64,000 nucleotides of DNA from G963676655 sp963676655 (GTDB lineage Bacteria > Verrucomicrobiota > Lentisphaeria > Victivallales > Victivallaceae): NCBI GenBank assembly GCA_963676655.2, contig CAXXKX010000003.1:4154001-4218000 (forward strand). The letters run 5' to 3'. The position numbers were made by a program, and so were the translations under genes. The notes beneath the pieces are model-generated. The model did no database searches. It was given only the letters and a program-made list of their open reading frames with translations, and was not told the DNA's origin. The stretch's first letter is position 1, and each line of letters starts with the position of its first letter. Shown here in pieces: positions 37,142 through 44,567 of the stretch.

Positions 37142-37660
37142 TCACTTCAGTATCTTGAGCATTAGATCCTTGTAATATACGGTTCCAGTTGCTCCAGACA
37201 GCCCGAAACGAATGAGAACCGAAATATCTTCACCCAGAGGGACATCTATTTTGAAAGTTTTACGTTTCCATGGGGTATTGCCGATGGACGAACGAACTCC
37301 CGGGAACACCCATTTCTCATCCTTTTTTCCGTCCTTTCTCATCATCGCTCCCCAGATGGCGCCGCACCAATGCTGTTTCGGATTATTACGCTGAACATTT
37401 TCTGTTTTAACCATGACGGAAAACTCAACGCTTTCTCCAGCAGGAAGCTTTATCCATTTTTTTAGAGCTCCGCTGGTTATTTTTAGAGCTTTTCCGTCTT
37501 TCAGTTGTACAATTTCAGCATCACATTCTTTGCTGATAAATTCCTTAAAGGACGAATCAAACTTATTCTGCAGTATGATATCATCAGCGAGGGGGGCGGC
37601 TGACATTACAGTTGAGATAAAAAGAGTAATGACTGTTGTTATAGATTTTATTCTGGTCAT
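37142..37660 (-). CDS. Small secreted beta-sandwich protein coupled to the giant upstream gene
   Basis: A 172-aa protein with a signal peptide (ITTVITLFISTVMSA). The mature part looks like one CBM-type beta-sandwich (WIKLPAGESVEFSVMVKTENV... WKRKTFKIDVPLGEDISVLIRFGLSG... VYYKDLMLKIL). Its ATG overlaps the stop of the 1312-aa gene by 4 nt (ATGA), so the two are probably translated together. It resembles the protein at 8737 in length and layout. Carbohydrate binding is plausible but not shown. Confidence 0.78.
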   Translation of the reverse strand: MTRIKSITTVITLFISTVMSAAPLADDIILQNKFDSSFKEFISKECDAEIVQLKDGKALKITSGALKKWIKLPAGESVEFSVMVKTENVQRNNPKQHWCGAIWGAMMRKDGKKDEKWVFPGVRSSIGNTPWKRKTFKIDVPLGEDISVLIRFGLSGATGTVYYKDLMLKILK

Positions 37661-40600
37661 TTTGATTCCTTTTTCTTGAAGTTAATAGTATATTCACAGT
37701 TGCCGGTATCCAGTGGAAGCCGGATGGTTCCATCTGAATTGCCTTTGAAATCAATCTTTCTTCCATTCAAAAATGCACTTTCAACAGGAAGTCTGGCCGC
37801 AAGGTTGAGCGTTGCCTGCGGTTGGGCGCGAAGTTTCAGTTTCAACTGGTGCGACGATGGGTCGAAATCAGCAGACGCCAAGGTGATCCCGGAACTTTCA
37901 GATATCGATATCTTACCATATTTCCGCCAAAGGATCGGGCCGAAACACGCTCCAAGCCTGGTACCGGAGACATCACGTTTAAAATTTTTCTCATTATTTG
38001 CATATGTTTGATCAGCCCACTTTCGATACGGATATGCGGTTTTATCGAAAAAAAGTGGAACTTTCAGGCCTATATAACTGTAGTGAATCTTGCCGCCCCG
38101 GGTCAATACCGGCATTGCATACCGGGTAAGATAATTTTGCATTTCCGGCTGGATGTTTTTCTCGTAAAGATCAAGGATTGACCCTGGCGCTCCGCGGGAA
38201 AATTCGACAAAATAGCAGCCATTCCTGAAGACATGGTTTTTGACCGAAAGTGGCGTTCTCAAAAATTTTATCTCATTTTCAGCAAAACCGGTGACGACGA
38301 ACATTTCGTTCTCTCCAATCGGAATATCAGGCCGGGATTTCCTTAAGTAATCAAAAGCACGGAAACGCACCAGGGTTGGAATTGCGCGTTTGGCGGCCCG
38401 GTACAATCCCTGTTTTACCAGCTCTTTATCCCCGGCAATTCGTGCTAGTCGAGTGAATGCAATCATGCCGGGATACTCGCAGTTCAACATATCAATCCAG
38501 GCTCCGCGGCCACTGCCGCTGTGACTTCCGGAAAGATAACTCCAATCGTTGATACACCATGAAAACCGCATTCCTTCCCGAAGCGCGCTCCAATTGGCAC
38601 GTATAAAACCGGTGTAGCCGTGTTGATCTCCAAGCTGCTGTGCAACCCAGACCATAAAAGTACATGCTTCGTTGCAGTCCCCAAATACAAATGACGAACC
38701 GAAGCCTGGAGCGAAGTTTGTCTTTATCATGCGGGCAGACGAAAATAGGACCGGATAACGGATTTTACTGAACGGTTCTTCTCTGAAACGTGCAAACGCC
38801 TTGTACTGATAGAGCTCGAATGGTGCGAGAAAGCGTTTGCCTATTCGTGCCCCCAGGCGGGTGCGATTTTCCTTGTTAAAAAAGCAGAAACCTTGCAGGG
38901 CGTCACCTAATCCGAGAAACCAACCGAAGGAATTAATATTGGGATTTCGGGGATTTCTCTTTATCCCGTTCGGAAACTCAGGGGAAATAGCACGCTCCGG
39001 ACAGAATGACCAACTCCAGTTCCAACCATACCCGGCTCCTTTATTGATGAGATGATGAAGTTCCGGATCGGTTTTAACATTCACCGGCAGGAGATTCCGT
39101 TCTTCCGGAAGCGGCAGCGTGTAGCGAACTATAGCGGCATTATGTTTTCCAAGCAGTGGCCCATGGGTAGTATTTACTCCAAAATCAGTCAACGGCTCAG
39201 CCGCGGAAACTGACAGCTTTTCACGAACAGCCAAGGCAATCAACGGCGGCAGGCAGACAAAAGGTTGAGTTGGAGTGTGCCAGGCGGTTTGAACCGGGCG
39301 GAAATGATATTTGTTCACTACTTCTATTCGTTTATTTGGTTCGTCAATTCTGAAGATTTCATCACAAGCCACCGGAAAATGCAGCGCAAGGTCAAGGTTC
39401 TGTTTGATTTTAGCGATCGCTGTTGCAGGCAGTTTGCGCACCCATTTATCGCTTCGAACGGGAGTCACTCCCCATGGCCATCCGGCAGCTACTGTCCCCA
39501 GTCCGCCTGTGGTTTGAAAATCCAACCCGGTAACATAGCGGTTGTCCAATTTTGCCTTAATCGAATCCGGCTGTTTTTCAAATACCAGTAGAATCGGCCT
39601 TCCGGCTCTCCAGTTTTTACGAAAAAGCAGCAACCATGGCGCATTCCAGCTGCCATCGAGTTTCCGGTCATAGAAGTCAGGTGATAACGGTTTTACCCGG
39701 ATCCCTCGCGATGTAGAATAGGCTCCATATTGCACCGTCCGTTCCTCTACAGTCATACTGACATGGTCTCGACCAAAACGGAACTGTGTAAACGGTGACA
39801 GCAAAGAGATCGTGACTTCATCAATGGTCTTTCCGTTCTTGATCCGGTATTTTTTTGTCACCCAATTGACCGTAGGGACAGATAGTTCAGGCAGCGTTCC
39901 GGTAGTCTCTTCTCCGATACGGATGACCGGGCGGCTTTTGAAGCCGGCCTCTCCGCGCAGATTCGTATTTTGAACCACGATTCGATTTTTTCCACCCCAG
40001 CGAATTGCATTGGCGGGAATCGGGTAACGGCGGGGAGTATTCCAATAGTTCGGCGTGTCAGCGCCGGTATTCCCGATCAGTACGCCGTTGATGCTGACTT
40101 TATCGATGTCATCGATTCCTTTGTCCACTTCAAAACTCAATGGCTTGCCTTTCCACGCCGGGTCAAAATTCATTTCCGAAACATATTCGACCGTTCCCTC
40201 TCCGGACCAAAGCCGGGTTGGATCGTTAGTGCTGTTTAATTTGACATTGCCAGACACAACTCTTGCATGCCAGTCCTTTATTGATCGTGTTTCTCGATTG
40301 TTCGTCAATTCAAACCGGAAGTATTGGTCGCCATTTGAAATAGAAAGATCGCTGCCTAACTGGGAACATAGTAACGCCTCGTTGACTTCCCAGCCGAAGC
40401 GCCCGAAGTTATCAGTTGAAACTCCGACATTGTAACGAGGATCATCATTTCCAATGACCGAACTGACGACGGCACGTTCTGCGTTATGCCATTCAGCCAG
40501 GAGTTTTTTCCCCAGCGAATCAAGCCGGGCGGCTTTATCCGGGGAATTCCCGATGATAGCACGCAGCAAGCCTGCATCGTACCATGGACCGTTTTCAAGT

Positions 40601-41595
40601 AAAGCCGGTCCCACGCCAAATGCGAATTGTAAAATATTTCCATTTTCCACAATGGCCGGGGTACCGTCTTCAAAAGCCGCTATTACCTTGCCATGACGCA
40701 GTTTTGAGTCGAAATATTGCCCGTAATCAGCGGCGGCGGCAGTGGTCCCGGCAAAGAGCCAGTGTTCAGGAATAACACGTTTTATCTTTCCGCGGGCCGG
40801 GAAATCTCGATATTTCCGAAGCGTTAGCTCCAGTGGCGCGAGTTGAGAAATTTTGCGATTTTCAAGACAGCCGTAGAGAATAAGGCGTTTTCCTTTTTTT
40901 ACCGCTTCGACAACTCCGTCAGCCACCTTGCCGTCAGCACGGGAATAAACAATGACATCGGCTTTATCCGGGGAATTTACACGGCAAATCACCGCCTCGC
41001 AGCCTTCCAGAATTCGATCCCGAAAACCCTGATAGGGAATTGGATCCGGAAGCGATTCCACAGGAGCTCGACTGTGTCGTTTTATCGGATATATTTTCGA
41101 GCAATCCAGATTGTCAAAGTCAAAAAACACCCGAACAACATCTGCCGGCACCTGTGCGGTTTTTTGCTTTAGGGCAGGGACTACGACAAATTTCGCGTGG
41201 CCGGAAAGTGCGGCTAAAGAAGCTATTCGGATATTTCTGATCGCAATATCAGCATTTTTTGCCGCGAAGGAAATCTCTTTGATATTCCAGTATGCGTCGC
41301 CCAACTGGAAATCTGTGTCCAGATTCAATATTACATTCTTATATATGGGGGATTTTTCGACTTTAATCTTCTTTATATGTGGTTCTTTTTCTTTTCCAAC
41401 CAGTATTGCAATTTCCAGTGTTGCCGGACCTGATTCAGTCCGGCAGCTGAATGAAAGTTTCTCTTGCGCATGCGCCTGCCGTTCACATTTGACTTTTACT
41501 GCTTTCGCTCCAGGTTTGATTGTAAGGTTTTTCCCGGTCGCTGAAGATGCCGCCGTGACAAGTAGCAGACAGATTAAAGCATATAATCGGTTCAT
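37657..41595 (-). CDS. Giant secreted protein of unrecognised family, probable polysaccharide-active enzyme
   Basis: A 1312-aa protein. The signal peptide is MNRLYALICLLLVTAASSA, and AGGAGAG precedes the ATG. The N-terminal ~400 residues are beta-rich and then Rossmann-like (KGKRLILYGCLENRKIS). A GH2-type sugar-binding unit follows at about 470-560 (VSINGVLIGN...RIVVQNTNLRG). The central and C-terminal parts contain many Trp, His and Asp residues (GYGWNWSWSFCPERA, SFVFGDCNEACTFMVWVAQQLGD, FSWCINDWSYLSGSHSGSG) in a helical-looking stretch as in (alpha/alpha)-toroid lyases and hydrolases. The end is a small beta domain. I do not recognise the family; an extracellular lyase or hydrolase is an inference. 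It is controlled by a promoter with an operator just in front. Confidence 0.78.
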   Translation of the reverse strand: MNRLYALICLLLVTAASSATGKNLTIKPGAKAVKVKCERQAHAQEKLSFSCRTESGPATLEIAILVGKEKEPHIKKIKVEKSPIYKNVILNLDTDFQLGDAYWNIKEISFAAKNADIAIRNIRIASLAALSGHAKFVVVPALKQKTAQVPADVVRVFFDFDNLDCSKIYPIKRHSRAPVESLPDPIPYQGFRDRILEGCEAVICRVNSPDKADVIVYSRADGKVADGVVEAVKKGKRLILYGCLENRKISQLAPLELTLRKYRDFPARGKIKRVIPEHWLFAGTTAAAADYGQYFDSKLRHGKVIAAFEDGTPAIVENGNILQFAFGVGPALLENGPWYDAGLLRAIIGNSPDKAARLDSLGKKLLAEWHNAERAVVSSVIGNDDPRYNVGVSTDNFGRFGWEVNEALLCSQLGSDLSISNGDQYFRFELTNNRETRSIKDWHARVVSGNVKLNSTNDPTRLWSGEGTVEYVSEMNFDPAWKGKPLSFEVDKGIDDIDKVSINGVLIGNTGADTPNYWNTPRRYPIPANAIRWGGKNRIVVQNTNLRGEAGFKSRPVIRIGEETTGTLPELSVPTVNWVTKKYRIKNGKTIDEVTISLLSPFTQFRFGRDHVSMTVEERTVQYGAYSTSRGIRVKPLSPDFYDRKLDGSWNAPWLLLFRKNWRAGRPILLVFEKQPDSIKAKLDNRYVTGLDFQTTGGLGTVAAGWPWGVTPVRSDKWVRKLPATAIAKIKQNLDLALHFPVACDEIFRIDEPNKRIEVVNKYHFRPVQTAWHTPTQPFVCLPPLIALAVREKLSVSAAEPLTDFGVNTTHGPLLGKHNAAIVRYTLPLPEERNLLPVNVKTDPELHHLINKGAGYGWNWSWSFCPERAISPEFPNGIKRNPRNPNINSFGWFLGLGDALQGFCFFNKENRTRLGARIGKRFLAPFELYQYKAFARFREEPFSKIRYPVLFSSARMIKTNFAPGFGSSFVFGDCNEACTFMVWVAQQLGDQHGYTGFIRANWSALREGMRFSWCINDWSYLSGSHSGSGRGAWIDMLNCEYPGMIAFTRLARIAGDKELVKQGLYRAAKRAIPTLVRFRAFDYLRKSRPDIPIGENEMFVVTGFAENEIKFLRTPLSVKNHVFRNGCYFVEFSRGAPGSILDLYEKNIQPEMQNYLTRYAMPVLTRGGKIHYSYIGLKVPLFFDKTAYPYRKWADQTYANNEKNFKRDVSGTRLGACFGPILWRKYGKISISESSGITLASADFDPSSHQLKLKLRAQPQATLNLAARLPVESAFLNGRKIDFKGNSDGTIRLPLDTGNCEYTINFKKKESK

Positions 41596-41626
41596 CTATT
41601 GCTCTCCTGATGTAATGTTAATATTG

Positions 41627-41648
41627 CGATGGATAACGTTATCCATCG
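41627..41648. promoter_or_regulatory. LacI-type operator: perfect 22-bp palindrome
   Basis: The half-site CGATGGATAAC is followed directly by its exact reverse complement, giving the LacI-typical CG centre. It lies 5 nt downstream of the leftward -10 box (41654-41659) and 32 nt before the start codon of the 1312-aa protein. Confidence 0.8.
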
Positions 41649-41653
41649 TATTT

Positions 41654-41682
41654 ATTTTAATTTGCATATTTATTTTTGTCAA
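41654..41682 (-). promoter_or_regulatory. Sigma-70-like promoter for the giant secreted protein operon
   Basis: On the minus strand: TTGACA (41682-41677), 17-nt spacer, TAAAAT (41659-41654). The palindromic operator at 41627-41648 covers the expected transcription start. Confidence 0.75.
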
Positions 41683-41733
41683 GGGATGATTAGTGAGAAA
41701 ATGGGAATTTTTAATTTTTTTTGTTTAAGAATA

Positions 41734-41762
41734 TTGACATTTTAAGTTATATGTATTATAAT
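41734..41762 (+). promoter_or_regulatory. Consensus sigma-70 promoter for the second LacI gene
   Basis: Perfect TTGACA (41734-41739) and TATAAT (41757-41762) with a 17-nt spacer, followed one base later by an operator-like inverted repeat. Confidence 0.8.
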
Positions 41763-41763
41763 C

Positions 41764-41781
41764 ATGGTTAACGACAACCAT
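41764..41781. promoter_or_regulatory. LacI-type operator in front of the second LacI gene
   Basis: ATGGTT and AACCAT are inverted around six bases (AACGAC). The 14-bp core GGTTAACGACAACC shares 10 positions with the core of the palindrome at 41627. Its first three bases are an in-frame ATG, but the operator role argues against that start. Confidence 0.65.
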
Positions 41782-41805
41782 AAAAGCAAAATAAAGTATT
41801 CTAAA

Positions 41806-42822
41806 ATGAAAGTAACCCTCAAAGATGTAGCCAAAGAAGCAGGTTGCAGTTTTATGGCGGTTTCACGTGTGATAAACAAAAAGCAGTTGAATCACGTCAG
41901 CCCGAAGCTGCAAAAGCGGATCAGAGAGGCAGTGGAAAAGCTAAACTACCAGTCTAATCCGGTTGCCCGTGCGTTACGCACCGGACGCACCCATACCATC
42001 GGCCTGATGGTCGGGAGGATATCCGGGCGTACACAGGCCTGTACCGCTCACGCTCTTCTTAACGAGTTCAAAAAATATGGTTACCAACTGAATATTGCAT
42101 TAACAAATTACAATAAAGCGGAAGAGGAAAAAGCGCTCGAAGAGCTGGTAAACCGGCATAATGATGGAATTATCCTCAACTCTCTGTCGCTGGCCTATGA
42201 TTCTGAAATATACCAGAAACTGGTTGCCCTCAAAATCCCGCTGTTGCTAAGTGAGGATCCGGGGCATTCGTTCAATACCGTTTGCATCAATATTCGCGAA
42301 GCACTTTCCGAGGCATTCCGGCTCTTTCGCGCGCATGGACATTCAAAAGTCGCCATTATCTCCAGCGCCTCCCATTTTCAACATAACAACTTCAAGGAAA
42401 TAGCCGAAGAATGTGGTGTCGATTTGGCAATTTTTTCGCATTTGCCGTTACGCAGTTCCATGCGCAAAAGTTTTGAAGATTATCTTGCTCAAGATATTCC
42501 AGCGGTAATGTCCATTGCCAATGGAGTAATTCAGAAGCTGTTACAGTTCCTTCATGGAATAAATTCCGAATTTCGCCCCTCATACATCTATCCATATACA
42601 TTGCCGTTTGATTACATAGAAGATTCATCTCAATGTCTGGGCGCCATATCAGTTCCGTTCAAGGAAAAAATTGAAACCTTGGCCGCTCGTATCGTAAAAA
42701 TAATCGAAAATCCCGACGAGCCTCGACTCGACACTGAAATTCCTTGTCATATTATTTCCAATGATGACGCTCGCAAACTCTATTTCAAGCAAACTAAAGA
42801 TCCATATTTCGATGTTTTTTAA
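41806..42822 (+). CDS. LacI-family transcriptional regulator
   Basis: A 338-aa protein from ATG 41806. An in-frame ATG at 41764 lies inside the operator and right after the -10 box, so it cannot be used from that promoter with a ribosome-binding site. The helix-turn-helix starts the protein (VTLKDVAKEAGCSFMAVSRVIN) and is followed by the hinge (VEKLNYQSNPVARALRTGRT) and a sugar-binding-type sensor (TIGLMVGRISG, RHNDGIILNSLSLA, HGHSKVAIISSAS). It is divergent from the 41595 operon, with one operator in front of each gene, so it should repress both. Its ligand is presumably a product of that operon's substrate. Confidence 0.95.
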   Translation: MKVTLKDVAKEAGCSFMAVSRVINKKQLNHVSPKLQKRIREAVEKLNYQSNPVARALRTGRTHTIGLMVGRISGRTQACTAHALLNEFKKYGYQLNIALTNYNKAEEEKALEELVNRHNDGIILNSLSLAYDSEIYQKLVALKIPLLLSEDPGHSFNTVCINIREALSEAFRLFRAHGHSKVAIISSASHFQHNNFKEIAEECGVDLAIFSHLPLRSSMRKSFEDYLAQDIPAVMSIANGVIQKLLQFLHGINSEFRPSYIYPYTLPFDYIEDSSQCLGAISVPFKEKIETLAARIVKIIENPDEPRLDTEIPCHIISNDDARKLYFKQTKDPYFDVF

Positions 42823-43186
42823 TATAAGATACTGAATGTTTATATATGACTTAAGCTATATCGCAGGTAAAGAGTTCTTCTCGCGGATTCGATAAATTTG
42901 AAGTCAGGAAACCGCAACACATGGTTTGAAGTGTTTCGACAATTACATATCAAGTTCAGTTGAGCTAAAAACAAAACATTACAGGAGGTATTGCCACAGG
43001 ATAATTGCTTCTGGAAAACAGTATTTCAGTGAAAAATCTGCGCAGCCGGGCATAAAATGAAAAACGAATTCCGGCAACAGAACACAATCGCTGAAAGCAA
43101 GTCGTCAAGCTGATTTTTTGTTAACTACAAATCAAAAGAAGGAAAGAATTCGAAAAAATTTTACGGATTCAGGAAGGAGATAGAAA
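42823..43186 (+). other. Intergenic spacer with one operator-like inverted repeat
   Basis: No convincing gene was seen in these 364 bp. An inverted repeat TTTGT/ACAAA with a 5-nt centre lies at 43117-43131; its middle GTTAACTACAA differs at one of 11 bases from GTTAACGACAA in the 41764 operator, so it may be a third site for the same LacI protein, in front of the pseudopilin gene. An AGGAGGT motif near 42983 is followed only by a 13-codon frame. Confidence 0.35.
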
Positions 43187-43948
43187 ATGAACAAGCAAGT
43201 TAAAAGAAAAGAACTAAACAATTTTACTTTAATCGAGCTACTCGTAGTAATTGCTATTATTGCGATACTTGCGTCAATGTTACTGCCTGCGCTGGGTAAA
43301 GCCAGGAAAGTCGCCCAAAAAAGTGTTTGCAAAAATAATTTAAAACAGTTAGGCTTGGCTTATCAGCTATACAGTGATTCATATGATGACTGGCTTCCCG
43401 CGATTTGTACTTCCGATAATATAACTTTTGATGACTTTCTGGGGGGCGGATTTGACGGGCGAAAACTGGATTTGCAACAGCAAAAAGCAACATACGCCCA
43501 TCCGGGCTTGGGGTCAAAACTTTATTTTTGTCCTTCATCAGTTAGAATCACTGGTGTAAACTATAATCGAGGGGACTCCGGTACATACTACACAAATGGT
43601 TATCCGCGTACATATTCCATGAATTCGTGTGGTGCACTAGGGGCTGGTGGCGACTCTAAAACCTTTCTGCGTATGTCTCAATTCAGAAATGCGAAAAAAT
43701 ATATCCTGCTGGGCGAGCGCGGCTATGCCAAGGCTCAACATTCTCAAGGCAGCGGTTCCAGTTCCGATTTGACTTTTAATATGTATACAACGGATTATGC
43801 CATGACTGTCCATGACGGAAGAACTAATTTTCTTATCATTGATGGACATGTTGAAGAAATTCCATCAATACTTGTCAATAAATATAACAATCCCTCTATG
43901 GTAAGAGATATGTGGGGCTATACAAGCTACGGTGGTCAAGGATTGTAA
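43187..43948 (+). CDS. Prepilin-like (pseudopilin) protein with C-terminal DG-H motif
   Basis: A 253-aa protein. Leader MNKQVKRKELNN, then FTLIELLVVIAIIAILAS; the -1 residue is Asn, not Gly. The C-terminal motif is MTVHDGRTNFLIIDGHVEEI. A strong AGGAAGGAGATAG ribosome-binding site precedes the ATG. The gene that follows in the other modules is missing here: the next 600 bp contain only an eroded GH16-like tail (44254) before a symporter gene. The gene itself looks intact. Confidence 0.9.
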   Translation: MNKQVKRKELNNFTLIELLVVIAIIAILASMLLPALGKARKVAQKSVCKNNLKQLGLAYQLYSDSYDDWLPAICTSDNITFDDFLGGGFDGRKLDLQQQKATYAHPGLGSKLYFCPSSVRITGVNYNRGDSGTYYTNGYPRTYSMNSCGALGAGGDSKTFLRMSQFRNAKKYILLGERGYAKAQHSQGSGSSSDLTFNMYTTDYAMTVHDGRTNFLIIDGHVEEIPSILVNKYNNPSMVRDMWGYTSYGGQGL

Positions 43949-44253
43949 TATACACGCTTCCTGCCAGGAGTTGCGCGGTTACCAGGTTGCAAATGAGACT
44001 TGGCACCGTAGTTAAAAAATGATCTTAAATTCAAGACACCTTCCCCTGGAAAAATAAGGTATCCAGTTTTCCTACGCTTTCACTCTGGATATTACGGTTT
44101 AATTCAGCGACCAAGCCGGAGGTATACTTATAGCCATAGCAATTATAACTCCGGCTTCAACATTAGACCAATTTTTCGCATCATTATACTTCAGTCTGAG
44201 TCCATGAAGCGGAAAAGTACCTGATGTGCAAAAAAGGATGAAACTGAATGTAA

Positions 44254-44412
44254 GAGAACTGCGTTATCATCGAACCGGGTTCTCATGTCGAACAATTCTT
44301 TCCGGTCTCAACCGAATCGCAGGAAACTGACGCCTGCGATCCGTTGTTGGACAATGAGGGCCTGCCGGATTATTTCGAGACGGACTATGTACGTGTTTGG
44401 GGAAAAGTGTAA
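44254..44412 (+). pseudogene. Eroded tail of a GH16-like (laminarinase-type) gene
   Basis: A 52-codon open stretch with no start ends LPDYFETDYVRVWGKV-stop. The DYxxVDYVRV-type ending is the usual C-terminal strand of GH16 and related concanavalin-fold hydrolases. A stop lies directly upstream in this frame, and a neighbouring frame (about 44230-44280) continues with coding-like codons, consistent with frameshift decay. The region 43949-44253 before it has short open pieces in different frames and no intact gene. The family assignment rests only on the tail motif. Confidence 0.5.
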
Positions 44413-44567
44413 AATACGTAGAGCACAGGTAGGCCCCAGCGCCTGAAAACCCAACTTGAATCACAAAAAAAGCTTTATGCTATCGTCTCTTGCGCGACTC
44501 TTTATGTCGTCGTTTAGCATTTTATGCGAGTTTATATAAATCAAAATTAAAATAAAGGATCAATTGA

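Noticed and set aside
41111..41689. 192-codon plus-strand frame
   Set aside because: Antisense to the start of the 1312-aa gene and runs through its promoter and palindromic operator.
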